Shown piece after piece: positions 1-6,539 of a DNA stretch of 6,539 nt. A program made the position numbers and the translations under genes. This stretch comes from Comamonadaceae bacterium. GTDB taxonomy: Bacteria; Pseudomonadota; Gammaproteobacteria; Burkholderiales; Burkholderiaceae_C. Below the pieces are notes generated by a model, which was given only the letters and a program-made list of their open reading frames with translations, was not told where the DNA came from and made no database searches. The DNA lies in NCBI GenBank assembly GCA_947478935.1, contig CANJXV010000148.1:1-6539 (forward strand), in the 5' to 3' direction. Numbering within the stretch: position 1 is the first letter of the stretch; every line of letters starts with the position of its first letter.

Positions 1-4
1 AGGA

Positions 5-643
5 TCACGCGCTATTTTTCCAGTGGCGGGATGATATCTCCAAGAAGGGGAATATTGCAGCCAATTGCTGGCCAATTGCATCGATTGTCTCGGTTTCATT
101 GAATAAAACATAGTCGGCGCATTGCAGCCGGGTGGCCCTGCTGCTTTGTGCTGCCATGATTTTTTGCACGCTTTCTTCCGTCAAGCCACTGCGTTGCATC
201 ACCCGGCTGATTTGCGTCTGTGGTCGGCAATCAACGACCAGTACCCGGTCGAGCACGGAACGCCAGCGCTTGGACTCCACCAAAAGTGGGATATCAAAAG
301 CGATGCAGGGTGGAGACCTTAAGGCGGCCTGGCCAGCCTGGCGCTCAATTTCTGCCGCAATCAGGGGATGGAGCAGGGCTTGGAGCTGGACACGCGCTTG
401 CGGCTGGTCAAACACCAGCGCGCGCATTGCGGTGCGGTTCAAAATACCTGGGGCCTCAAATACGGCATCGCCAAACGCCTGCGCGATGGCGGGTAGGGCC
501 GCTCCGCCAGGCGCGGTGCATGCGCGGGAGATTGCGTCCGCGTCGATAACGGGGATACCTTTATTTGCCAATAGCGCGCAGACCGTGCTTTTGCCGCTGC
601 CAATGCCGCCGGTCACGCCCAAGCGTATGGCGGCCTGGGTCAT
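5..643 (-). CDS. coaE: dephospho-CoA kinase
   Basis: This cytoplasmic enzyme phosphorylates the 3'-hydroxyl of dephospho-CoA with ATP, the last step of coenzyme A synthesis. The 212-residue protein is close to the family's usual length of about 200. It has the P-loop TGGIGSGKST (residues 11-20), VIDAD (32-36) with the substrate-site aspartate, LHP (91-93), FDIPLLVES (116-124) in the CoA-binding region, and the C-terminal MAAQSSRATRLQCADYVLFN (163-182), the family's lid and adenine-end signature. The ATG at 643 is chosen because it forms an ATGA overlap with the pilD stop and gives the usual short lead-in (MTQAAIRLGVTGG). A start at 685 would add 14 unconserved residues encoded inside pilD. 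Residues after about 200 are a short variable tail. The stop at 5-7 is in the window, so the gene is complete. In related betaproteobacteria zapD usually follows, but only 4 bases remain here. Confidence 0.96.
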   Translation of the reverse strand: MTQAAIRLGVTGGIGSGKSTVCALLANKGIPVIDADAISRACTAPGGAALPAIAQAFGDAVFEAPGILNRTAMRALVFDQPQARVQLQALLHPLIAAEIERQAGQAALRSPPCIAFDIPLLVESKRWRSVLDRVLVVDCRPQTQISRVMQRSGLTEESVQKIMAAQSSRATRLQCADYVLFNETETIDAIGQQLAAIFPFLEISSRHWKNSA

Positions 644-1482
644 GGCACCATGAGCTTGAAACTCGCTGCATTGGCGAACACACATGCCAGACCCGCACCT
701 ACCAAAAAGGGCCCGAAGGGCATGACACCGCCTTCGCGCAGACTTTGTTTGAATTTCAACACAATACCTACAACCGCGCCAATGACAGAGGACATCAAGA
801 TAATGGGAACCAAGGCTTGCCAGCCTAACCAGGCGCCCAGGCAGGCTAGGAGTTTGAAATCACCATAACCCATGCCTTCTTTTCCTGTCACGAGTTTGAA
901 TACCCAATAAACCGACCAGAGGCTGAGGTAACCGGCGACCGCACCCCACAAGGCATTTTCCAAACTAAGACCGGTCCATTGCTGGTTGGCGCATATCAGG
1001 CCTAGCCAAAGCAAGGGTAGAACGATGGCGTCGGGCAATAAGGTGCTGTCCCAGTCGATGAGGGCCAGGCTGAGCATGCCCGCCATCCATGCGCACCAAG
1101 CAAAGGCGGCTGGATCTGGGCCCCAGCGCCAGCCGCAAAATGCAAATAGCAGTGCGCTACATAGCTCTACTGCGGGATAGCGAAGGGCTATGGGCGCTTG
1201 GCATTGTCGACAGCGACCGCCCAGCCAGGCATAGCTGAAAACCGGAATGTTGTCGTACCAGGCAATGCTTGCTGCGCAATGCGGACAGCTAGAGCGTGGC
1301 ACCATAAGGTTAAAAGGCTCGGCATCGGGTAGCGAATTACCGGCTGCCTGCGCGCACTCCGCCGCCCACTCGCGCTCCATCATTTTGGGCAAGCGGTAGA
1401 TTACGACATTGAGAAAACTACCTACCAGCAAGCCAAAAACGCCAAGCAAGACCACGGCCTGTTCTGCGAGTTCGGCCTGCAT
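640..1482 (-). CDS. pilD: prepilin peptidase / N-methyltransferase PilD
   Basis: PilD is an inner-membrane aspartyl protease (peptidase family A24) that cleaves the leader of type IV prepilins and pseudopilins and N-methylates the new N-terminus. The 280-residue protein opens with a membrane segment containing GLLVGSFLNVVIYRLPKMME (residues 17-36). It then has the cytoplasmic zinc-type domain with C66-x2-C69 and C91-x2-C94 (CPHC, CRQC). The two catalytic aspartates are D143 in LIDWDSTLLPD (141-151) and D208 in GYGDFKL (205-211). These align with D149 and D213 of Pseudomonas aeruginosa PilD as I recall it. The rest is highly hydrophobic, consistent with about eight membrane segments. The presence of the cysteine domain marks the full bifunctional form. 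The start overlaps the pilC stop by 1 nt, and the stop overlaps the coaE start by 4 nt. Confidence 0.96.
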   Translation of the reverse strand: MQAELAEQAVVLLGVFGLLVGSFLNVVIYRLPKMMEREWAAECAQAAGNSLPDAEPFNLMVPRSSCPHCAASIAWYDNIPVFSYAWLGGRCRQCQAPIALRYPAVELCSALLFAFCGWRWGPDPAAFAWCAWMAGMLSLALIDWDSTLLPDAIVLPLLWLGLICANQQWTGLSLENALWGAVAGYLSLWSVYWVFKLVTGKEGMGYGDFKLLACLGAWLGWQALVPIILMSSVIGAVVGIVLKFKQSLREGGVMPFGPFLVGAGLACVFANAASFKLMVP

Positions 1483-2714
1483 CAGACCACCTGTCCCATT
1501 TTGAAAATTGGCAGGTACAAAGCCACTACCATTCCGCCAATAATGGTTCCGAGGAATACGATGATCAAGGGCTCCATCAAGCTGGAGATGCTCGCCACCG
1601 CCTCATCCACTTCGGACTCAAAATAATCGGCTGATTTACCCAGCATGTAATCGAGTGAACCAGATTCTTCGCCGATAGCGCACATTTGCAGCACCAAGGG
1701 TGGGAATAATTTGGACTGGGTCATGGCGGCGGTCAGCGAAACGCCCGAGGACACTTGCTGGCGTATGCGCGCCGTGGCGTCTAGGTAAACAATGTTGCCG
1801 GATGCGCCGCCCACCGATTCGAGCGCTTCCACCAAAGGCACACCGGCTGCGAACATGGTGGCCAGGGTGCGCGTCCAACGCGCAATGCAGGATTTGCGGA
1901 TCAAGCCCCCAAATACCGGCAACCTCAGTAATAACCGGTCGCGCTGCGCTTGAAGTTTTGTACTGGCCCGAATGGCGCGTGCGGAAAAAATAAATCCACC
2001 CATCAGGCCACCAAAAATCAAATACCAGTAATTAACGAAAAACTCACTGATGGCGATGAGAATGAGCGTAGGGCGCGGCAACTCGCTGCCGAAAGAGGCG
2101 AACATGTCTTTGAAAGCGGGAACCACAAATAACATAATGACCGTTACTACTATACCGGCGACTCCCAGCACCGCAATCGGGTAGGTCAGCGCCGATTTGA
2201 TTTTGGCTTTGATGGCTTCTGTTTTTTCCATGTAGAGCGCGAGCCGGTCGAGCAAGGTATCCAAAATGCCTGCAGACTCTCCGGCGGCGACCAAATTGCA
2301 ATACAGGTTATCAAATTGCCGAGGATGCCTGCGAAACGCACTTGTCAACGATGAGCCCGTTTCTACGTCAGTGCGTATGGCGTTCACCACGCGACCCATG
2401 GAAGGGTTGCTGCTGCCCTGACCAACGATTTCAAATGACTGCAGCAGCGGAATGCCCGATTTCATCATGGTCGAGAGCTGGCGCGTAAACAATGCTACTT
2501 CCTTGGGCTTAATGCTCTGTGCCATGGAAAAAAACTGCTTGGATACCGCGCTGGGCCGAATGCCCTGCCTGCGCAAAGCCTCGCGCGCGGCCACTACGTT
2601 GGTCGCGCGCAACTCCCCTTGCATGGGCTGGCCTTTACGGTCCACCCCTTTCCATTTAAATGCCGCATCTGTGGCGGCTGTTTTGGCGTTGCCGCCCGAT
2701 TTTTGTGTGGCCAT
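1482..2714 (-). CDS. pilC: type IV pilus inner-membrane platform protein PilC
   Basis: PilC is the polytopic inner-membrane protein on which the PilB motor acts to assemble pilin subunits. The 410-residue protein has the family length and two T2SSF domains that are visibly duplicated. FTRQLSTMMKSGIPLLQSFE (residues 76-95) corresponds to WTRTLATMFAAGVPLVEALE (280-299), and AAGESAGILD (143-152) to AIGEESGSLD (346-355). Hydrophobic membrane segments lie at about 178-200, 215-245 and 380-402, giving the usual three-helix layout with two cytoplasmic domains. The N-terminal 20 residues are polar and poorly conserved, followed by FKWKGVDRKGQPMQGEL (19-35), a typical PilC opening. The ATG at 2714 is supported by AAGGGAG 8 nt upstream. 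The gene starts 18 nt after the pilB stop, and its stop shares one base with the pilD start (TGATG). A GspF identity is less likely given the pilB and pilD neighbours. Confidence 0.96.
   Translation of the reverse strand: MATQKSGGNAKTAATDAAFKWKGVDRKGQPMQGELRATNVVAAREALRRQGIRPSAVSKQFFSMAQSIKPKEVALFTRQLSTMMKSGIPLLQSFEIVGQGSSNPSMGRVVNAIRTDVETGSSLTSAFRRHPRQFDNLYCNLVAAGESAGILDTLLDRLALYMEKTEAIKAKIKSALTYPIAVLGVAGIVVTVIMLFVVPAFKDMFASFGSELPRPTLILIAISEFFVNYWYLIFGGLMGGFIFSARAIRASTKLQAQRDRLLLRLPVFGGLIRKSCIARWTRTLATMFAAGVPLVEALESVGGASGNIVYLDATARIRQQVSSGVSLTAAMTQSKLFPPLVLQMCAIGEESGSLDYMLGKSADYFESEVDEAVASISSLMEPLIIVFLGTIIGGMVVALYLPIFKMGQVV
1487..1492 (-). promoter_or_regulatory. possible ribosome binding site of pilD
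   Basis: On the minus strand AGGTGG lies 4 nt before the pilD ATG at 1482, within the end of pilC. The spacing is slightly short and the match imperfect, so initiation may rely partly on coupling to pilC. Confidence 0.4.
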
Positions 2715-2722
2715 TATTATTT

Positions 2723-2729
2723 CTCCCTT
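2723..2729 (-). promoter_or_regulatory. ribosome binding site of pilC
   Basis: On the minus strand AAGGGAG lies 8 nt before the pilC ATG, within the 18-nt gap between pilB and pilC. It is the strongest Shine-Dalgarno match at any start in the window and supports independent initiation of pilC at 2714. Confidence 0.75.
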
Positions 2730-2732
2730 GTA

Positions 2733-4466
2733 TCACTCGTTGGTAACCGCTAGCACTTCCTCCAATGAGGTCAAACCCAATTTCACCTTGCTTAATCCGG
2801 AGGCGCGCAAGGATTTAACGCCATCGCGCTCTGACTGAGCGGCGATTTCCATGGCTGAGCCATCACGCAAAATAATCGTTTGAATTTCGTCGGATATGGG
2901 CATCACTTGATAAATCCCGACCCGCCCTTTATAACCGTTGTTGCATTCGCTACAGCCCACTGGGCGGTAGGGCTTCCAGCTGCCATCGATGTCCACTTCT
3001 TTGAAGCCGGATTCCAGCAAAGTATCTTTTGGTAAATCGAAGGGCTCTTTGCATTTGCCGCACAAGCGGCGTGCCAAACGTTGTGCAGTAATCAAAATAA
3101 CGCTTGCTGCAATATTAAAAGGTTGCACGCCCATATTGCGCAAACGAGTTAGCGTGGTGGGGGCATCATTAGTATGCAGTGTGGAGAGCACTAAGTGGCC
3201 TGTCTGGGCCGCTTTCATCGCAATGTCGGCAGTTTCCAGGTCGCGGATCTCGCCGACCATGATGATGTCTGGGTCTTGCCGCAAAAAAGATTTGAGTGCG
3301 GCAGCAAAAGTCAGCCCGGCCTTGTCATTCACATTCACTTGGTTGACGCCAGGCATATTGATCTCAGAGGGGTCCTCTGCGGTGGCGATGTTGACGTCTG
3401 GCTGATTCAGCAGGTTGAGGCATGTGTAGAGCGACACCGTTTTGCCTGAACCGGTAGGGCCAGTTACCAAAATCATTCCGTAGGGCCGCGCAATAGCCCG
3501 CAGCAGGCGCTGCTTTTCCGTTTCCTCGTAGCCCAACGCATCGATACCTAATTTGGCACTACTGGGGTCCAAAATACGAATCACTATTTTTTCGCCGAAG
3601 AGTGTTGGCAAGGTGCTGACGCGAAAGTCAATGGTTTTTTCGCGTGAAACTTTCAATTTCATGCGCCCATCTTGCGGCACGCGCTTTTCCGAAATATCCA
3701 TCCGCGAAATCACTTTTATGCGCGAAGCCAGTTTGTCCTTAATGGTCGGTGGCAAGTTGGCGATTTCACGCAATTCGCCATCTACGCGAAAACGCACGCG
3801 GTAGGTAAATTCATAGGGTTCAAAATGCAGGTCTGATGCGCCCATGGTGACCGCATCAAACAGCATTTTTTGCAGCAAACCAACTACCGGCGAATCGTCA
3901 ATTACGCGCTCGGTCGGGCTGGACGTATTGATTTCCTCGATAAACTCCTGCTCTTCAAAATTACTGTCGGAAAAATTAGTAATGCTGGTGTTGGAAGAAG
4001 CCGGCGCGTCGATTTTTAAGGCTTGGATTAATTTGTCGTATTCAACGACGACCCAGTCCACATTGCGCTGGGTGGCGAACTTAATTTTCTCAGCCGCTTC
4101 CTGGTTGGACGGATCGGCCGTAGCGATGACTAATGCATGGTTGCGTTTGCCAAGAACCAGGAGTTGATACTCTTTGCAAATTCGCTCGTCTAGCAGTTTG
4201 TCGGGCAATGCAGTGAGGTTGACCGCAGCAAGGTCCAGCAAAGGTGCCGAGAAAGCCTGCGCGAGCGTTTGCGCGATGCTCATGGCACGCATGGCACCCG
4301 AATCTACCAATTCTGCTATCAGGCTTTTGCGATTACCCAGAGCACCTTTCATCGCTTTTTGTGCCGTCGCGCTATTCAGTTGTCCGGATGCCACCAATAC
4401 CCTGCCCAATACCGCCAAAGCCGCGCTCTGCGCCATGCTCACCGGGTCTTTTTGGCTTTCGCTCAT
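2733..4466 (-). CDS. pilB: type IV pilus assembly (extension) ATPase PilB
   Basis: PilB is the hexameric cytoplasmic motor that hydrolyses ATP to drive pilin polymerisation at the inner-membrane platform PilC. The 577-residue protein begins with a T2SSE_N/MshEN-type domain (roughly residues 40-150), followed by an acidic, Ser/Asn-rich linker (about 155-188). The secretion ATPase domain follows. It has Walker A GPTGSGKT (336-343), Asp box AEDPSE (363-368), Walker B IIMVGEIRD (401-409) with the catalytic glutamate E406, and His box TGHLVLSTLHTN (422-433). A zinc-type tetracysteine site follows (C469, C472, C505, C508), a mark of PilB/GspE-type extension ATPases that argues against the retraction ATPase PilT. 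The ATG at 4466 overlaps the rfbC stop by 4 nt and has only a weak Shine-Dalgarno sequence, so translational coupling is inferred. GspE is the alternative, but the pilC and pilD neighbours and the lack of other gsp genes favour PilB. Confidence 0.96.
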   Translation of the reverse strand: MSESQKDPVSMAQSAALAVLGRVLVASGQLNSATAQKAMKGALGNRKSLIAELVDSGAMRAMSIAQTLAQAFSAPLLDLAAVNLTALPDKLLDERICKEYQLLVLGKRNHALVIATADPSNQEAAEKIKFATQRNVDWVVVEYDKLIQALKIDAPASSNTSITNFSDSNFEEQEFIEEINTSSPTERVIDDSPVVGLLQKMLFDAVTMGASDLHFEPYEFTYRVRFRVDGELREIANLPPTIKDKLASRIKVISRMDISEKRVPQDGRMKLKVSREKTIDFRVSTLPTLFGEKIVIRILDPSSAKLGIDALGYEETEKQRLLRAIARPYGMILVTGPTGSGKTVSLYTCLNLLNQPDVNIATAEDPSEINMPGVNQVNVNDKAGLTFAAALKSFLRQDPDIIMVGEIRDLETADIAMKAAQTGHLVLSTLHTNDAPTTLTRLRNMGVQPFNIAASVILITAQRLARRLCGKCKEPFDLPKDTLLESGFKEVDIDGSWKPYRPVGCSECNNGYKGRVGIYQVMPISDEIQTIILRDGSAMEIAAQSERDGVKSLRASGLSKVKLGLTSLEEVLAVTNE

Positions 4467-4999
4467 AGCTGGTCCAAGCCTGAGCCCTTGGCGTCTCTAT
4501 CTGACACTAGGGGCTGTGAACTTCCCAGCGGCCAATCGATCGCTACGAACGGGTCATTCCAAGCCAAGCACCGTTCGGAGGCGGGGTGGTAATAATCTGT
4601 GGTTTTGTAAAGGAAATCGGCGCTTTCAGAAAGGACTAGAAAGCCATGCGCCAAACCGGGCGGAATCCAGATTTGGCGTTGGTTGTCCACCGAAAGCTCA
4701 AAACCTACCCAACGGCCAAAGGTCGGGGAATCTCGCCTTATATCGACCACCACATCAAAAACCGCACCGGCTACCACACGCACCAATTTCCCCTGTGGAC
4801 GTTCTGTTTGGAAATGCATGCCACGCAATACATGGCGCTGCGAACGTGAGTGGTTATCTTGTACGAAACGCACTTGTAGGTCGGTAGTATCGGAAAAAAC
4901 TTGCTCGTTATAGCTTTCCAGAAAAAATCCGCGGGCATCACCAAAGACCTTTGGCTCCAGTAGCAGCACATCGGCGATAGCAGCAGGCGTGACGCGCAT
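4463..4999 (-). CDS. rfbC: dTDP-4-dehydrorhamnose 3,5-epimerase (RmlC)
   Basis: This cytoplasmic cupin-fold enzyme epimerises C3 and C5 of dTDP-4-dehydro-6-deoxyglucose, the third step of dTDP-L-rhamnose synthesis. The protein of 178 residues has the normal family length. It shows EPKVFGDARGFFLESYN (residues 15-31), DNHSRS (48-53), LRGMHFQ (58-64) with the catalytic base H62, QGKLVRVVAGAVFDVVVDIR (69-88), IPPGLAHGF (112-120), the aromatic Y131 and the C-terminal LVSDRDA with the Asp expected to pair with the histidine. The ATG at 4999 is chosen over the TTG at 5002. It gives the family-typical N-terminus MRVTPAAIADV, forms a TGATG junction with rfbA, and lies 5 nt downstream of AAGGTG. The 3' end overlaps the pilB start by 4 nt (ATGA), which ties the rhamnose genes to the pilus genes. 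Confidence 0.96.
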   Translation of the reverse strand: MRVTPAAIADVLLLEPKVFGDARGFFLESYNEQVFSDTTDLQVRFVQDNHSRSQRHVLRGMHFQTERPQGKLVRVVAGAVFDVVVDIRRDSPTFGRWVGFELSVDNQRQIWIPPGLAHGFLVLSESADFLYKTTDYYHPASERCLAWNDPFVAIDWPLGSSQPLVSDRDAKGSGLDQL

Positions 5000-5898
5000 C
5001 AAAACACCTTGTCTTTGAGCAGACGAAGCAAATACTGTCCGTAGTCTGATTTACCTAAAGTGCCCGCTAATTTTTCTAATTGTGTGTCGTCGATCCAGTT
5101 ATTGCGCCAACTTATTTCTTCTGGCGCAGCAACTTTAAGCCCTTGGCGTTTTTCAACGGTATAAATAAATTGACCTGCGTCCAGCATGGACTCGTGGGTA
5201 CCGGTATCCAACCAGGCATAACCCCGACCCATGGTTTGCACATCCAGTTGACCTGCTTGCAAATACAAGCGGTTGAGGTCGGTAATTTCTAATTCGCCAC
5301 GCGGTGAGGGTTTGATTTGTTTAGCCAGTTGTACCACTTGTTGGTCATAGAAATAAAGACCAGTAACGGCATAGCGCGACTTTGGCGCTGTGGGTTTTTC
5401 TTCCAAACTGATTGCGCGACCAAGTGCATCGAATTCCACTACGCCGTAGCGCTCCGGGTCTTGTACGGCATAAGCAAATACGGTGGCGCCTGCTGTTTTT
5501 TGGTTTGCCGAATGTAGCAACGTCGCAAAATCATGGCCATAGAAAATATTGTCACCCAGCACCAGTGCGCTAGGACTACCTTCCAAAAATGATTCCCCGA
5601 TTAAGAACGCTTGAGCCAGCCCGTCTGGGCTGTCTTGTATCGCATATTGCAAGTTCAAACCCCATTGCCTCCCATCGCCCAGTAATTGGGAAAAGCGCGG
5701 TGTATCTTGCGGTGTGGAAATTACCAGGATCTCGCGAATGCCTGCCAGCATCAAGGTACTGAGCGGGTAGTAAATCATGGGTTTATCGTAAATCGGCAGT
5801 AATTGCTTACTTACCACCTGGCTAGCCGGGTAAAGGCGGGTGCCTGCGCCACCCGCCAAAATAATGCCTTTCCTATTTAATGTATTTATGTTTTTCAT
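4999..5898 (-). CDS. rfbA: glucose-1-phosphate thymidylyltransferase (RmlA)
   Basis: This cytoplasmic enzyme joins dTTP and glucose 1-phosphate to give dTDP-glucose and pyrophosphate, the committed step toward dTDP-L-rhamnose. The 299-residue protein has the usual family length. It carries the nucleotide-binding loop GIILAGGAGTRLYP (residues 11-24), the KQLLPIYDKPMIYYPLSTLM block starting at K31, LGDNIFYGHD with the putative metal ligand D116, EEKP (166-169), and WLDTGTH (229-235) with the second putative metal ligand D231. The ATG start at 5898 overlaps the rfbD stop by 4 nt, and no good Shine-Dalgarno sequence precedes it, so translation is probably coupled to rfbD. The first ten residues (MKNINTLNRK) are encoded by a very AT-rich stretch and precede the conserved core. 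The stop overlaps the rfbC start by 1 nt. The allosteric, RmlA-type length distinguishes it from UDP-glucose pyrophosphorylases. Confidence 0.97.
   Translation of the reverse strand: MKNINTLNRKGIILAGGAGTRLYPASQVVSKQLLPIYDKPMIYYPLSTLMLAGIREILVISTPQDTPRFSQLLGDGRQWGLNLQYAIQDSPDGLAQAFLIGESFLEGSPSALVLGDNIFYGHDFATLLHSANQKTAGATVFAYAVQDPERYGVVEFDALGRAISLEEKPTAPKSRYAVTGLYFYDQQVVQLAKQIKPSPRGELEITDLNRLYLQAGQLDVQTMGRGYAWLDTGTHESMLDAGQFIYTVEKRQGLKVAAPEEISWRNNWIDDTQLEKLAGTLGKSDYGQYLLRLLKDKVF
5005..5010 (-). promoter_or_regulatory. ribosome binding site of rfbC
   Basis: On the minus strand AAGGTG lies 5 nt before the ATG at 4999, inside the last codons of rfbA. The spacing suits this ATG and is too short for the TTG at 5002, so the site decides the start of rfbC. 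Confidence 0.6.
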
Positions 5899-6539
5899 AA
5901 TTGACGCATTTCAGCGATTTCTTGCAATATCCGGCGCACCCCAAATTGCCAAAATGGTAATTGTATCGAAAAAATATTCTGTAACCGACTGCAATCGAGT
6001 CGGGAGTTCAAGGGACGGGGGGCTGCGACCGGATATTGCGCGCTTGTAATGGGTATAACCCGCCCTGGAGCAACTTTCACCTGCATACCCAGGCTGCGCG
6101 CCTCCTGCAACACAAATTGGGCATAGCCGTGCCAGCTGGTTTGGCCGGCTGCCGCGCAGTGGTAAAGACCTGCCAGCGCCGGCTGTGCCATCGCCTGGCA
6201 AAAGACCAGGGTGCTTACATCGGCCAGCAGTTCTGCCCCGGTGGGGGCGCCGATCTGGTCGTCGATAACCCGCAGCTCGTCGCGCTCGGCCCCAAGGCGC
6301 AACATGGTTTTGGCGAAATTACTGCCACGGGCGGCATAAACCCAGCTGGTGCGCAAAATCAAGTGCTTGGGATTTCGGGCGATTTCCAGTTCGCCTTGGC
6401 GCTTGCTGGCGCCATAGACGCTTAGCGGTGCACAGGTGTCGGACTCGCACCAGGGCCGATCGCCGCTGCCGTCAAAAACATAGTCGGTCGAGAAATGTGC
6501 CAGCCATGCGCCCAGACGTAAAGTTTCTTCGGCGAGCAG
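5895..6539 (-). CDS. rfbD: dTDP-4-dehydrorhamnose reductase (RmlD), 5' end beyond the window
   Basis: This cytoplasmic enzyme catalyses the last step of dTDP-L-rhamnose synthesis, the NAD(P)H-dependent reduction of dTDP-4-dehydro-L-rhamnose. The reading frame is open from the stop at 5895-5897 to the window edge, giving 214 residues. It contains the short-chain dehydrogenase motif STDYVFDG (fragment residues 17-24) and then YGASKRQGE (42-50), which hold the Thr, Tyr and Lys of the catalytic triad (T18, Y42, K46). RTSWVYA (63-69), DDQIGAPT and RPLNSRLDCSRL follow, as in the family. Triad spacing matches Salmonella RmlD (T104, Y128, K132), so about 86 N-terminal residues, including the dinucleotide-binding glycine motif, lie upstream of 6539. 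An apparent TTG start at 6362 is an internal leucine codon, because the conserved motifs lie upstream of it. The stop overlaps the rfbA start by 4 nt (ATGA). Identification is firm. Confidence 0.95.
   Translation of the reverse strand: MLAEETLRLGAWLAHFSTDYVFDGSGDRPWCESDTCAPLSVYGASKRQGELEIARNPKHLILRTSWVYAARGSNFAKTMLRLGAERDELRVIDDQIGAPTGAELLADVSTLVFCQAMAQPALAGLYHCAAAGQTSWHGYAQFVLQEARSLGMQVKVAPGRVIPITSAQYPVAAPRPLNSRLDCSRLQNIFSIQLPFWQFGVRRILQEIAEMRQL

Noticed and set aside
1..4. Start of a downstream gene or a terminator after coaE
   Set aside because: Only four bases remain beyond the coaE stop, so nothing can be supported.
132..653. A 173-codon plus-strand open frame opposite coaE
   Set aside because: It is antisense to coaE, which has an unbroken set of kinase motifs. 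The translation is low-complexity and resembles no family I know.
643..685. A longer coaE beginning at 685
   Set aside because: The extra 14 residues lie inside pilD and are not part of the family. The ATG at 643 gives the ATGA overlap and the normal N-terminus.
4174..4887. A 237-codon open frame on the plus strand across the rfbC/pilB junction
   Set aside because: It lies wholly antisense to two genes with clear family motifs, its translation shows no recognisable domain, and it has no operon context. It is a shadow of the coding strand.
4997..5002. TTG at 5002 as the rfbC start
   Set aside because: It adds only one residue before the ATG at 4999 and sits too close to the AAGGTG site. The ATG has proper spacing and the usual family N-terminus.
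5899..5930. Possible sigma-70 promoter before rfbA (minus-strand TTGCAA and AATTAT)
   Set aside because: The spacing is 19 nt, the -10 match is poor, and AT-rich sequence makes such matches likely by chance.
5895..6362. rfbD as a short 155-residue gene starting at TTG 6362
   Set aside because: The frame continues upstream to the window edge and contains the STDYVFDG and YGASKRQGE catalytic motifs, so the TTG is internal.

Overview
The window is a dense block of seven genes, all on the minus strand. Transcription therefore runs from high to low coordinates. In that order the genes are rfbD (its 5' end is off the window), rfbA, rfbC, pilB, pilC, pilD and coaE. Every assignment rests on family motifs readable in the translated protein. 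No RNA gene, mobile element, CRISPR array, long repeat, terminator or convincing promoter was seen. There is no non-coding stretch longer than 18 bases.

Organism: the order pilB-pilC-pilD-coaE and the sequence style of PilB and RfbA fit a betaproteobacterium. Burkholderiales, perhaps a Comamonadaceae-like freshwater lineage, is the best guess. This comes from recalled family resemblance, not a search, so the genus is left open. Base composition is intermediate, GC-richer in rfbD, pilD and coaE and more AT-rich in rfbA and pilB.

Region 4463-6539 holds three enzymes of dTDP-L-rhamnose synthesis: RmlD (last step, reductase), RmlA (first step, thymidylyltransferase) and RmlC (third step, epimerase). 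The second-step dehydratase, RmlB, is not in the window. The usual rfbBDAC order suggests it lies just beyond 6539. Region 640-4466 holds the type IV pilus core: the PilB extension ATPase, the PilC inner-membrane platform protein and the PilD prepilin peptidase/methylase. Region 5-643 is coaE, which makes the last step of coenzyme A synthesis.

The genes are packed with stop/start overlaps: rfbD/rfbA 4 nt, rfbA/rfbC 1 nt, rfbC/pilB 4 nt, pilC/pilD 1 nt and pilD/coaE 4 nt. The only gap is 18 nt between pilB and pilC, and it carries the clearest Shine-Dalgarno sequence in the window. The simplest reading is one polycistronic unit whose promoter lies upstream of 6539. The most notable point is that nucleotide-sugar genes run directly into pilus genes with a coupling-type overlap. 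No undescribed system is visible: each gene is a recognisable, intact-looking member of a well-known family.
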